Origin: Bifidobacterium lemurum
GTDB taxonomy: Bacteria; Actinomycetota; Actinomycetes; Actinomycetales; Bifidobacteriaceae
Direction of reading: 5' to 3'
Assembly: GCF_014898175.1 (NCBI RefSeq)
Contig: NZ_CP062948.1
Coordinates: 1,550,001 to 1,614,000 of the forward strand
DNA length: 64,000 bases
Shown here one piece after another: positions 47,805 to 56,700 of this stretch. Position numbers and translations under genes: made by a program. The notes under the pieces were generated by a model that saw only the letters and a program-made list of their open reading frames with translations, was not told the DNA's origin and ran no database searches. Numbering within the stretch: the first letter of the stretch is position 1; every line of letters begins with the position of its first letter.

Positions 47805-48788
47805 ATGGTGAAATACGACGACGCGATTCTCGACAGCATGGCCCTCAGTCCCGTGGACAAGCAGGGCCAACCCATCCCCGTGACCATCCCGGTCGCCCTC
47901 GCACCCGGCGTCACGGCCGTGTACACCACCCGTCTCGGCGGCGTCAGCGCGGGCGGGTTCGGCAACTGCAATCTCGGCGGTAAATCCGAGGACTCCCCGG
48001 CCCATGTGCTCGCCAACCGCGTCGCGCTCGCCGAATCGTTGGGCGCCCGCCTCTCGCTGGTCAGCCAGGTGCATTCCGGCAGTGCGGTCGATATCGACGA
48101 GGCCTTCGCGGACAACGCGCCGTTCGGTTTCGACGCTTCGGGCACGCGCGGCGCCGACCTGCATCCCACGGTGATCGAAGCCGACGCCCAGGTGACCAGC
48201 CGCACCGGCGTCGCCTTGGGTGTGTTCGCCGCCGACTGCCTGCCCGTGCTGCTCGCCGACCCGGTGGCCGGTGTGATCGGCGCTGCCCATTGCGGCCGCC
48301 GTGGATTGCAGCAGGGCGTGATCGGCTCGACCATCGACCTGATGCGGGCCAAAGGCGCCGATCCAAGCCGCGTCGTCGCCACGCTCGGCCCCGCCATCTG
48401 CGGCGACTGCTATGAGGTGGGCGATGAGGCGGCCGACGAATTCGACGCGCAATTCCCCGGCACCTTCACGCTCAGCCGCTTCGGCAAGCCCGGCATCGAC
48501 ATAAGCGCCGCCGCGTTGGCCGAACTGGAGAAGGCCGGCGTGCCGCGCGACGGCGTGATCGCCTCGCGTCCGCGCGTCGCCGCCGCGACCCAATATCTGT
48601 CCGAGGACGCGGAACTGGCCGCATTGTGCGCGGGTGACGGCGAGGGCGACGATCTGCCCGCCCGACTGAAGAATATCCGCCACAGCATGTGCACGTTGGA
48701 GAATCCGCTGTGGTATTCGCACCGCCGCGCCTCGTTGGCGAACAAACGCCACGAGGGGCGCATGCTCGCGTTGATCGTGCAGGAGTGA
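47805..48788 (+). CDS. pgeF: Laccase-domain (YfiH/PgeF) protein
   Basis: The 327-residue protein belongs to the DUF152/YfiH family (multicopper polyphenol oxidase fold). Members act on purine nucleosides or remove mis-incorporated L-Ser from peptidoglycan precursors. Visible metal-site motifs are SLVSQVHSGSAVDI (His), FAADCLPVLLADP (Cys) and GAAHCGRRGL (His; the usual HAGWRG is modified). TACACT ends 7 nt before ATG 47805, which suggests a leaderless transcript. It is 178 bp after the U32 gene and just upstream of ispD. Confidence 0.85.
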   Translation: MVKYDDAILDSMALSPVDKQGQPIPVTIPVALAPGVTAVYTTRLGGVSAGGFGNCNLGGKSEDSPAHVLANRVALAESLGARLSLVSQVHSGSAVDIDEAFADNAPFGFDASGTRGADLHPTVIEADAQVTSRTGVALGVFAADCLPVLLADPVAGVIGAAHCGRRGLQQGVIGSTIDLMRAKGADPSRVVATLGPAICGDCYEVGDEAADEFDAQFPGTFTLSRFGKPGIDISAAALAELEKAGVPRDGVIASRPRVAAATQYLSEDAELAALCAGDGEGDDLPARLKNIRHSMCTLENPLWYSHRRASLANKRHEGRMLALIVQE

Positions 48789-48858
48789 GCGGCGATTCCG
48801 TGCAGAATGCGCGCGTCCGCGGCCATGCGGCGCGCGCCACGACCTACGGTGGGGAACT

Positions 48859-49698
48859 ATGAGCGAGAATGATGAGATCCATGACGCGCCGGCGGCGCGG
48901 ACGCAGCCGCCGGTGGTGGCGGTGGTGCTGGCGGCGGGCTTCGGCACGCGCTTCGACCCGGCCAATCCCAAACAATTGGTGTCGGTCGGCGGCAAGCCGA
49001 TCATCTGCTGGAGCATCGAGGCCTTCGACCGCAACCGCAGGATCAGCGACATCATCGTGGTGGTCAATCCGCAGGTGCGTGCCACGGTGGAGCAGCTGAT
49101 CGGGCGGTCCGGCTACGGCAAGGTGCGTATGGTGATCGACGGCGGCGCCGAACGCGCGGACAGCACCGCCGCCGCCTTGGACACATTGGCGCGGGCCGGC
49201 GTTCCCGGCGAGGCGAAGATCCTCATCCACGATGCGGTGCGTCCGTTCGTGGAACAGTCCGCCATCGACGGTTCGATCGACGCGCTCGACCGCTTCACGG
49301 CCGCCACCGTGGCGATACCCTCCACCGACACCGTGCTGCTCACCGCTGACCTGGACGGGTGCAAGGTGGTGCGCAACGTGCCCGACCGTCCCGACACGTT
49401 CCGCGCGCAGACCCCGCAATCCTTCCGCTATGCGACCATCCGCCGCGCCTACGAGCTGGCGGCCGCCGATCCGGACTTCCACCCCACCGACGACACGCGT
49501 GTGGTGGTCGACTATCTGCCCGACGAGCCGGTGGCCATCGTCGCGGGTGCCGAAACCAATCTCAAAATCACCACCTTGGCCGACATGCCCACGGCGGAAC
49601 GCATCGCCGAACAGGCCGAGGCGGCCGATGCCAAGGAACGGGCGCACGCGCGCATGCGCCGGATGCTCGCCGACGCGTTGCTGACGGACCAGCAGTGA
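48859..49698 (+). CDS. ispD: 2-C-methyl-D-erythritol 4-phosphate cytidylyltransferase
   Basis: Transfers CMP to methylerythritol phosphate in the MEP isoprenoid pathway. The 279-residue protein has the nucleotide loop VVLAAGFGTRFDPANPKQLVSVGGKPI, VIDGGAERADS, IHDAVRPFV and RAQTPQSFRY. The C-terminus carries about 25 extra charged residues. The related TarI/IspD-like ribitol-phosphate enzymes share the fold, but no teichoic acid genes are nearby. TACGGT ends 8 nt before the ATG (leaderless). Confidence 0.88.
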   Translation: MSENDEIHDAPAARTQPPVVAVVLAAGFGTRFDPANPKQLVSVGGKPIICWSIEAFDRNRRISDIIVVVNPQVRATVEQLIGRSGYGKVRMVIDGGAERADSTAAALDTLARAGVPGEAKILIHDAVRPFVEQSAIDGSIDALDRFTAATVAIPSTDTVLLTADLDGCKVVRNVPDRPDTFRAQTPQSFRYATIRRAYELAAADPDFHPTDDTRVVVDYLPDEPVAIVAGAETNLKITTLADMPTAERIAEQAEAADAKERAHARMRRMLADALLTDQQ

Positions 49699-49734
49699 GC
49701 GGCGTCACCGGCGCGACGGTTAGACTGGAGGATT

Positions 49735-50409
49735 ATGAAGCAGCTGAATGTCGTGATTTGCGGATTCGACCACTACGACGGCGTGAGCGTCAACCCCTCC
49801 TATGAGGTGCCCAAGGCGCTGGCCGACCAAGGTCTGGGCGACATCGGCGCGTTGGGCGACGTCAATGTGGCGATTCACACGGTGGGTCTGCCGGTGAGTT
49901 TCGCCAACGCCTGGCCCCTGCTGTTGGAATCCATCGAGGCCGTGCATGCGGACATCATCATCGCCACCGGTCTGAAGCACGCCGCCCGCGGGGTGATGCT
50001 CGAACGTTGCGCCACCAATCTGATGGACGCCGCCAAGCCGGACATCGACAATATGACGCCCACCCGCGAGCCCATCGACCCGGATGGTCCGGCCGCGTAT
50101 TGGACGCGTTTGCCGCTGCGTTCGATCATGCGCGATTTCGCCCGCGACGGCATCCCCGCCACCTTGAGTTCGGACGCGGGCACTTTCGTGTGCAACTCGC
50201 TGTTCTATAACCTGCTCAACTGGACCAGTGGGCAGGAGCGCGTGCTCAGCGGCTTCGTCAGCTTCCCGCAGGTGAGCGAAACCGGAGTGGTCGGCGTGGG
50301 GCGGCGCGGGCTGCCGTTGGAACGCCAGATCGATGCCGGCCGCGATGTGGTGCGCGAGACGATCGGCTACTATCTCAAGCCGTCCTCATCGGACATCCTC
50401 ATCGATTAG
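49735..50409 (+). CDS. pcp: Pyroglutamyl-peptidase I-like protein lacking the catalytic histidine
   Basis: The 224-residue protein has the C15 peptidase fold: VVICGFDHYDGVSVNPSYEV at the N-terminus, IATGLKHAARGVMLERCATN containing the conserved Glu, and the nucleophile block SSDAGTFVCNSLFYNLL. In characterised enzymes the catalytic His lies in GF(I/V)H(I/V)P; here the segment reads LSGFVSFPQV, with Ser in place of His. Removal of N-terminal pyroglutamate is therefore doubtful unless another residue substitutes. The length is normal. TAGACT lies 8 nt before the ATG, which also has GGAGG 4 nt upstream. Confidence 0.82.
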   Translation: MKQLNVVICGFDHYDGVSVNPSYEVPKALADQGLGDIGALGDVNVAIHTVGLPVSFANAWPLLLESIEAVHADIIIATGLKHAARGVMLERCATNLMDAAKPDIDNMTPTREPIDPDGPAAYWTRLPLRSIMRDFARDGIPATLSSDAGTFVCNSLFYNLLNWTSGQERVLSGFVSFPQVSETGVVGVGRRGLPLERQIDAGRDVVRETIGYYLKPSSSDILID

Positions 50410-50609
50410 CCGCGGGGCCGCGCCGCGGACGCGCCCCTGCGCCTCCTCGACCCTCGTGTTCCTTTTGGTCCCTTTTACCCCTTTGAGGACAGTGCCTTTT
50501 GCATGCATGGTGAGGATTCATAACTCGTTGGGCGTGTGCCGATCTCCATGCGCTACAGTGCATTGCGGTGGCACCGATAGACGTGGGTGCGTGTGCGAAA
50601 GGACGAATA

Positions 50610-52055
50610 ATGGTGGATCGCTTTCCGGTCGTGTTGAGGGGATATGACAAGGATAAGGTCGATGACGCTTTTGATGTGATGCAGGGATCCATCAAGCAGG
50701 CCCAGCAGACGTTGGCCCGCATGCGCGAGCAGATCAAGGCCGGGGACGACCGCATCCTGCAGTTGCAGGCGCAGTTGCAGGAGGAGCGGAACCGCAAGCC
50801 GCAGGGCAGCTCCTTCACCTCCCTTGGCGCCAATGCCCAGAAGATGCTCGCCTCCGCGGAACAGACCAGTTCGGAACTGCTCGAACGCGCCAAGCAGGAT
50901 GCCTCCGCCACACGCACCGCCGCCCAGGCCCAGGCCGAGACGCTGATCAACAACGCCCGCCTCGACGCGCAGCACATCATCGACGACGCGAACGCCAAGG
51001 CCGCGACCCTGCTCGATTCCGCGCAGAGCGAAGCCGAAACGGTCGCCTCCAACGTGCGCGAGGAGATGGAACAGCTGCGTTCGGAAACCAACAAGAACGT
51101 CACCGAACAGCGCCAGACCGTGGAATTGGAACTGAGTAATCTGCGTGAGGAGCATGACAAGCGTCTTGCCTCCGAGCGCGCCGCGCACGAGCGTGAACTG
51201 TCCGAACTGCGCGCCGACGCCACGCAACAGGTGGCCGAGCAGCGCAAAACCGCCAATCAGGAGATCGCCGACCTGAAAAGCGAGGCGAACGACCAGATCG
51301 AGGCCGCGCTCGCGGAGGCGAACAGGCGTCTCGCCGACGTGCGCGAGCAGGTCGCGAAGATGACCACCGACGCCCAGCGCAGGGCCTCCGAAATCGTGGA
51401 TGCTGCCAAAGCCAAGGCCCAGGAGATCCTTGATGAGGCCGAGGTGAACCGCACGTCCACGGTCAGCCAGGTAAGTGCCGAGGTCGAGCAGATTCGCAGC
51501 GACATCGCCGCCCAACAGGATGGTGCCACGCAGAAGGTCAACGAGCTGCTGGCGAACCTCGAGGAGCGCCGCGAGGCGGCCAAGCGTGAGGCCGACGAGC
51601 TGATCTCGCAGGCCAAAACCGTGCGTGAGGAGGCCGACTCCTATGCGTCCGAGCGTCGTCGGTCCGCGGACGAGCAGGCCGCGAGCATCGTCAAGAAGGC
51701 CGGTGAGGACGCCGATTTGCAGATCGAGGAGCGCCGTCAGGCCGCTCAGGGCGAGTTGGACGGCCTGACCAGCCATATCGCCGACCTGCAGCAGCGTGAG
51801 GCCGCCATCACCCAGCGCGTCTCCGAACTTCGCGCCATGTTCGCCAGCGCGTTCAGTGGATTCGCGTTCGGCGGCGAAGGCGAAGGAGCTCCGGCCGACG
51901 GCCTGCCGGTGATGAACGCGGTGGATGAGACTTCCGAATCCGCTGAAAACGAGCCTTCCGAAGCGGCGTCCGACGAATCCGTCGACTCCGAAGAATGGGA
52001 TTTCGTTTCGGATGGCGACTCCGAAGGCGACGGCAACGAATCCTCCCAACAGTAG
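50610..52055 (+). CDS. DivIVA-like long coiled-coil protein
   Basis: The 481-residue protein starts with a short DivIVA-type segment (FPVVLRGYDKDKVDDAFDVM). It continues as an almost uninterrupted coiled coil (about 20-415) rich in Ala, Glu, Gln, Lys and Arg, and ends in an acidic tail (EEWDFVSDGDSEGDG). It resembles actinobacterial polarity and cytoskeletal proteins of the Wag31/Scy/FilP kind. A role in polar growth or cell shape is inferred. There are no membrane helices. ATG 50610 follows AAAGGA; the upstream frame lacks sense. Confidence 0.82.
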   Translation: MVDRFPVVLRGYDKDKVDDAFDVMQGSIKQAQQTLARMREQIKAGDDRILQLQAQLQEERNRKPQGSSFTSLGANAQKMLASAEQTSSELLERAKQDASATRTAAQAQAETLINNARLDAQHIIDDANAKAATLLDSAQSEAETVASNVREEMEQLRSETNKNVTEQRQTVELELSNLREEHDKRLASERAAHERELSELRADATQQVAEQRKTANQEIADLKSEANDQIEAALAEANRRLADVREQVAKMTTDAQRRASEIVDAAKAKAQEILDEAEVNRTSTVSQVSAEVEQIRSDIAAQQDGATQKVNELLANLEERREAAKREADELISQAKTVREEADSYASERRRSADEQAASIVKKAGEDADLQIEERRQAAQGELDGLTSHIADLQQREAAITQRVSELRAMFASAFSGFAFGGEGEGAPADGLPVMNAVDETSESAENEPSEAASDESVDSEEWDFVSDGDSEGDGNESSQQ

Positions 52056-52121
52056 TCGGCCGGTCTTCGCCCGGTCGACCGGCGGGCGGAAGTGTATTAG
52101 ACTTGCACAACGGTGAACGCG

Positions 52122-52151
52122 CGGCATCTGGATGAAGCCATCCAGATGCCG
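52122..52151. promoter_or_regulatory. Strong hairpin in the pepC leader
   Basis: CGGCATCTGGATG pairs with CATCCAGATGCCG around a 4-base loop, 48 bp before the pepC start. No T-run follows on either strand, so it may be an mRNA stability or regulatory structure rather than a terminator. Confidence 0.45.
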
Positions 52152-52198
52152 TCCGTATGTTTGCGCCACAAGCGCACGAAAACAACAAAGGAGTAGAT

Positions 52199-53536
52199 AT
52201 GAGCGAATTGACGCCATTGACCGGCGAGGCGCTGGGCGCGCTGCGCGACGAGTTCCAGGCCGACGGCACGAACCGTCTGGCGATGAACGCCGTCACCGCC
52301 GCCGGCATCGACAAGGTGGCCCGCAACTATGATCGCGCCCGCCTGCTGCAGCGTCGCTTCTCGACCACGGTGGACAACGGCGAGGCCACCCATCAGGACC
52401 GTTCCGGCCGCTGCTGGCTGTTCAGCTCGCTGAATGTGGCCCGCTTCGTGGCCAAGAAGAACATGGGGCTCAAGGAGTTCGAGTTCTCGCAGAACTACGC
52501 GATGTACTACGACAAGCTCGAGCGCGTCAACTACTTCCTGCAGGATGTGGCCGCCCTCGTGCGCGCCGGCGAGCCCGCCGACTCCCGCCTGATCCAGCAT
52601 CTGCTCGCCGACGTGATGGGCGACGGCGGCCAGTGGACCATGGCCATGAACGTCTACAAGAAGTACGGCGCCGTGCCGAAGGACCTCTACCCGGAGACCG
52701 CCTCCTCGATCAACACCGGTGAGATGAACACGCAGCTGCGCCGCCTGCTGCACACCGCCGTGGCCCACATGTACGCCGATCGGGATGCGATCGACGAGAC
52801 GATCGCCGACGCCCGCGCCGCCGGCCACCGCATCCTCACCATCCACCTGGGTGAGCCGCCCGTCTCCTTCGACTGGGAATGGACCGACAAGGACGGCGAG
52901 TTCCACCGCGACGGCGAGATCACGCCGGTCGAGTTCTGGAACAAGTACGTGGGTTCCGCCGGCCTTGAGGACTACGTGTGCCTGGTGGATGATCCGCGCG
53001 CCGAGCACGCCAAGGGCAAGAAGATCGGCATCGAGCATCTGGGCAACGTGGCCGGCGGCGACCCGACCGAATACCTCAACGTGCCCAACCAGTTCATGAA
53101 GGACTGCGTGCGCAGGATCCTTGTGGAACAGGGCATTCCGGTGTGGTTCGGCGCCGACTGCCACCCGTTCATGGACCGCGAGAACGGCGCGTGGGCCACC
53201 GACCTGTTCGAATACGGCAAGGTCTACGACGTGGACTTCGACTTGGACAAGGAGCAGCGCGTGCGCTTCGCCGACTCCGCCATGAACCATGCGATGGCGT
53301 TCGCCGGCGTGGATGTGGCCGAGGACGGCACCTCCACCCGCCGTTGGCGCGTGGAGAACTCCTGGGGCGCGAAGATCGCCGACAAGGGCTACTTCACCAT
53401 GAGCGACGACTGGTTCACCGAATACGTCTACGAGGTGGCCGTCCCCAAGTCCATGCTCCCCGCCGAATACCAGGCCGCCCTCGACGAGCCCGCGACCATG
53501 CTCCCCGCCTGGGATCCAATGGGCGCGCTTGCGTAA
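52199..53536 (+). CDS. pepC: Aminopeptidase C (bleomycin hydrolase family)
   Basis: A cytosolic papain-fold aminopeptidase (C1B) that trims peptides. The 445-residue protein has the catalytic Cys in HQDRSGRCWLFSSLN, His in MNHAMAFAGV and Asn in RVENSWG. The C-terminus ends PMGALA; in this family the C-terminal residues reach into the active site and set aminopeptidase specificity. AAGGAG lies 6 nt before the ATG. It probably supports amino-acid acquisition from milk or host peptides. Confidence 0.95.
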   Translation: MSELTPLTGEALGALRDEFQADGTNRLAMNAVTAAGIDKVARNYDRARLLQRRFSTTVDNGEATHQDRSGRCWLFSSLNVARFVAKKNMGLKEFEFSQNYAMYYDKLERVNYFLQDVAALVRAGEPADSRLIQHLLADVMGDGGQWTMAMNVYKKYGAVPKDLYPETASSINTGEMNTQLRRLLHTAVAHMYADRDAIDETIADARAAGHRILTIHLGEPPVSFDWEWTDKDGEFHRDGEITPVEFWNKYVGSAGLEDYVCLVDDPRAEHAKGKKIGIEHLGNVAGGDPTEYLNVPNQFMKDCVRRILVEQGIPVWFGADCHPFMDRENGAWATDLFEYGKVYDVDFDLDKEQRVRFADSAMNHAMAFAGVDVAEDGTSTRRWRVENSWGAKIADKGYFTMSDDWFTEYVYEVAVPKSMLPAEYQAALDEPATMLPAWDPMGALA

Positions 53537-53713
53537 TTGCGCAAAGCGCAATTACAAAACAAGCGCGGAGGCGGCATAATGGAATCGGCCCGGTGGGCCG
53601 ATTCCATGTAGCTCCATACAACCCAACCTGAAAGACCAGCGCACCTGAGCGGACAAGCCGTATGGAGAACAGCCCTGTGGGCTGTCCCAAGCGGAACTCC
53701 ATACAACCCAACC
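53533..53713. repeat. Cluster of hairpins and duplicated CTCCATACAACCCAACC modules
   Basis: A perfect 10-bp hairpin overlaps the pepC stop (53533-53555). Two modules then repeat, each a GCCC(GG/TG)TGGGC-type hairpin (53581-53605, 53669-53685) followed by the direct repeat CTCCATACAACCCAACC (53612-53628, 53697-53713). No gene is supported here. Confidence 0.65.
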
Positions 53714-53760
53714 CTGCCACTCATGTTGATAAAGCCGGATGCCCGTCACGTATCCATATT

Positions 53761-54086
53761 CATGTAACGTGCATCCGGCTTCGCGTATCGCAAGGTGTCT
53801 TGCCATCGAGTTGGCACTTGATGGCTCCAGTTGGCACCCGTCTCCGTCGTCTCCATGCGCGTCGTGGCGCTATTCCGCCATTCGCGATTCGAGGCCGCAA
53901 TATCCGGGTGCCAACTGGAGGCTTCGGGTGCCAACTCGTCGCGTACGCTGGTTCGCCATCATCAACCAGCGCGGGGAGACCGTGATGGTGGCCGACCACC
54001 TGTTGATGTGCCGGAAGAAAGCCGCCTGACGCCGCGTGCGGCTTGGGGCCGTTCCACGTAACGGTCATCCGGTTTCGCGTATCGCA
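53761..54086. repeat. Segment bounded by 32-bp direct repeats
   Basis: Direct repeats 53761-53792 and 54055-54086 match at 28 of 32 positions (ending CGCGTATCGCA). They enclose about 260 bp that includes the family B element. The enclosed 3' part has a short frame (WFAIINQRGETVMVADHLL, ending about 54029) of unknown origin. The layout resembles an insertion bounded by duplicated sequence. Confidence 0.5.
53810..53935. repeat. Inverted-repeat element, family B copy 2
   Basis: Thirty-bp arms (53810-53839, 53906-53935) contain two copies of the AGTTGGCAC motif each and pair with a few mismatches in the spacer between motifs. The left arm is nearly identical to that of the copy at 43862. The centre (66 bp) has GGCGCTATTCCGCCATTCGCG. 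Confidence 0.72.
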
Positions 54087-54160
54087 CCCCATCCGTTAAG
54101 GTGGGGTGTTCGTAACGCCCGTGTATATTCATACATTCGCACGCAGAGAGGAGAGTCGGC

Positions 54161-55291
54161 ATGGCAGCATTGCGCGGTCCGGACAGTTCCGAAGACGATC
54201 GTCGCTTGGGGGAGCAGGCCGTCTTTCCGGAGACGGTCGACGTCAACATCCGCCAGCTCGACCCGATTCCCGCGCCCCGCGCGTTTCTGAAGGAGCTGCC
54301 GCTCACCGACGAGATGAGCGAGCTGGTGCTGCATTCGCGCCAGGAGATCCGCGACGTGCTGCACAGCCGCGACGACCGTCTTCTGGTGATCGTCGGCCCC
54401 TGTTCGATCCACGACCCCAAGGCGGCGCACGAATACGCCGAGAAGCTCGCCGCCGTCAAACGCGAGCTCGAGGACCGTCTGGTCATCGTGATGCGCGTGT
54501 ATTTCGAGAAGCCGCGCACCACCATCGGCTGGAAGGGCCTGATCAACGATCCCGACCTCGACGGCCGCTTCAATATCCGCAAAGGCATGTGGATGGCGCG
54601 CAAGGTGCTCACCGACGTGCTCAGCCTGGGACTTCCCACCGCCACCGAATGGCTCGACCCGATCACCCCGCAGTACATCTGCGATCTGATCAGCTGGGGC
54701 GCGATTGGCGCGCGCAACACCGAAAGCCAGGTGCACCGCGAGCTCGCCTCCGGCCTGTCGATGCCGGTGGGCTTCAAGAACTCCACCGACGGCTCCATCA
54801 AAGCGGCCGCCGACTCCTGCTTCGCCGCCGCGTTCGAACACCATTTCCTGTCGATCAACCTCGACGGCCGTGTGATCTCCGCCGAAACCAAGGGCAATCC
54901 CGACTGCCATTTGGTGCTGCGCGGCTCCAGCCACGGCCCCAACTACGACGCCGCGTCCGTGGCGGAGGCGTTGGAGTCTCTTAAGGCTTCGAAGGCTTCC
55001 GGCCCCAGCGAGCATGGCTTGGTGATCGACGCCGCGCACGGCAACTGCGGCAAGGACGAGGTGCGTGAGGCCGAGGTGGTCGAGGAGATCGCCGAACGCG
55101 TCGCCGCCGGTGAGCGGGGCGTTCTCGGCGTGATGATGGAAAGCTTCCTGGTCGCCGGCAATCAGAAGCCCGCGCCGCTCGACCAACTGGTGTACGGCCA
55201 GTCCGTCACCGATTCCTGCGTGCCGTGGGACCGCACGGCCGAACTGCTGCGCAAGCTGGCCGACGCCGTCGACGCCCGCCGCGTCCGCTGA
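54161..55291 (+). CDS. aroG: 3-deoxy-7-phosphoheptulonate synthase (DAHP synthase), isozyme 1
   Basis: Condenses phosphoenolpyruvate and erythrose 4-phosphate, the first step of aromatic amino-acid synthesis. The 376-residue type I protein has the core blocks VIVGPCSIHDPKAAHEYAEKL, MRVYFEKPRTTIGWKGLINDPDLDG, GAIGARNTESQVHRELASG and VIDAAHGNCGKDE. GAGAGGAG precedes the ATG. Its N-terminal extension, which carries feedback-inhibitor specificity in this family, differs from that of the paralogue just downstream. Which amino acid inhibits each isozyme cannot be read from sequence alone. Confidence 0.92.
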   Translation: MAALRGPDSSEDDRRLGEQAVFPETVDVNIRQLDPIPAPRAFLKELPLTDEMSELVLHSRQEIRDVLHSRDDRLLVIVGPCSIHDPKAAHEYAEKLAAVKRELEDRLVIVMRVYFEKPRTTIGWKGLINDPDLDGRFNIRKGMWMARKVLTDVLSLGLPTATEWLDPITPQYICDLISWGAIGARNTESQVHRELASGLSMPVGFKNSTDGSIKAAADSCFAAAFEHHFLSINLDGRVISAETKGNPDCHLVLRGSSHGPNYDAASVAEALESLKASKASGPSEHGLVIDAAHGNCGKDEVREAEVVEEIAERVAAGERGVLGVMMESFLVAGNQKPAPLDQLVYGQSVTDSCVPWDRTAELLRKLADAVDARRVR

Positions 55292-55405
55292 TTGTGATGG
55301 CGTGCGTGCTCTCCGCCGGAAGCGCCCCGACACATCCGCCGCGCCCTACGCTGTGCCTTATGCCGGCCTGCGGATGGTGATTCGCGGCCCGGCGTGAACG
55401 CTATG

Positions 55406-55446
55406 AACCGACCCCGTTTCCCGCGCGGAACGGGGTCGGTTATTCT
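55406..55446 (+). terminator. Terminator or attenuator between the two DAHP synthase genes
   Basis: AACCGACCCCGTT pairs with AACGGGGTCGGTT around a 10-base loop and is followed by ATTCTTGGGG. It is 30 bp before the start of the second gene, so it would also lie in that gene's leader if transcription reads through. Confidence 0.7.
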
Positions 55447-55475
55447 TGGGGTGAGAACCAAGGAGAGTGCAGACT

Positions 55476-56669
55476 ATGCAGCCGAACGACAAGCCCCGCG
55501 ACATCGCCGAGGACCTTCGCGTCATCAAGCAGGCGATGGACGAGGGCAAGAATCCGCTGGTCGCCACCGACGTGCCCCGCTGGGAGGATATGGTAGGCGT
55601 CAACCGCATCATCAACCGCCGCGTCATCGAACTCGAGCCGCTGCCCACGCCCGCGCAGGTGCTCACCGACATGCCGCTTGACGAGCACGCGCAGCAGATC
55701 GTCTCGTATTCGCGTGACGAGATCCGCGCCTGCCTGACCGGCATGGACGACCGTCTGCTGGTGATCGTCGGCCCCTGCTCCGTGCACGACCCGGCCGCCG
55801 CGCTCGACTATGCCCGTCGTCTGGCCAAACTCAAAGACGAACTCGACGAGCATCTGCTCATCGTCATGCGCGTGTATTTCGAGAAACCGCGCACCACGGT
55901 CGGCTGGAAGGGCCTGATCAACGATCCCGACATCGACGGCAGCCACAACATCCGCAAAGGCCTGCTCTTGGCCCGGCGCATCCTGCTCGACGTGCTCGGC
56001 TGCGGACTGGCCGCCGCCACGGAATTCCTCGAACCCACCTCGCCGCAGTTCATCGCCGACGCGGTCAGCTGGGGCGCGATCGGCGCGCGTAATACGGAAA
56101 GCCAGATCCATCGCCAGCTCGCCTCCGGCCTGTCGATGCCGGTGGGATTCAAAAACGCGACCGACGGTTCGGTCAAGGCCGCGGTCAACGGCTGCTATAG
56201 CGCCGCCCAACGGCACGCGTTCTTCGGCATCGACCATAAGGGACGCGCCTGCTCGATCCAGACGCTCGGCAACCCCGACTGCCATGTGGTGCTGCGCGGC
56301 TCCATCCACGGGCCCAACTACGACGCCGCGTCCGTGGCCGCCGCGATGGACGACATCCGCGCGATGATGCCGGCCGACTGCGCCGCCTCGCATGGCGTGA
56401 TCGTGGACTGCTCGCACGGCAACTCCGGCAAGGACGAACATCGTCAGGCCGAGGTGGTGCGCGACATCGCCGGGCGTATCGCAGCCGGGGAGCGCGGCAT
56501 CACCGGCATTATGATGGAAAGCTTCCTCGAAGGCGGCAACCAACCCGCCGCGCCATTGAAGGAGCTGGTATACGGCAAGTCGATCACCGACAAATGCATC
56601 AGCTGGCCCGACACGGCCAGCCTGCTGCGCGAACTCGCCGAAGCCGTCGCCACCCGCCGCTGGAGCTGA
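55476..56669 (+). CDS. aroF: 3-deoxy-7-phosphoheptulonate synthase (DAHP synthase), isozyme 2
   Basis: A 397-residue paralogue of the previous gene, same family and fold: VIVGPCSVHDPAAALDYARRL, MRVYFEKPRTTVGWKGLINDPDIDG, GAIGARNTESQIHRQLASG and VDCSHGNSGKDEHRQ. It has a longer N-terminal segment (about 45 residues before the common core). ATG 55476 is 8 nt from AAGGAG; the upstream GTG at 55467 overlaps it. The tandem pair probably gives differential feedback control. The symbol is tentative. Confidence 0.9.
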   Translation: MQPNDKPRDIAEDLRVIKQAMDEGKNPLVATDVPRWEDMVGVNRIINRRVIELEPLPTPAQVLTDMPLDEHAQQIVSYSRDEIRACLTGMDDRLLVIVGPCSVHDPAAALDYARRLAKLKDELDEHLLIVMRVYFEKPRTTVGWKGLINDPDIDGSHNIRKGLLLARRILLDVLGCGLAAATEFLEPTSPQFIADAVSWGAIGARNTESQIHRQLASGLSMPVGFKNATDGSVKAAVNGCYSAAQRHAFFGIDHKGRACSIQTLGNPDCHVVLRGSIHGPNYDAASVAAAMDDIRAMMPADCAASHGVIVDCSHGNSGKDEHRQAEVVRDIAGRIAAGERGITGIMMESFLEGGNQPAAPLKELVYGKSITDKCISWPDTASLLRELAEAVATRRWS

Positions 56670-56700
56670 TTTACACAATTACATAGAAGGAGCACACAAG

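Noticed and set aside
53739-54029. A 96-codon frame between pepC and aroG as a real gene.
   Set aside because: It runs through the family B inverted repeat and has no ribosome-binding site; only the last 25 residues look protein-like, too short to call.
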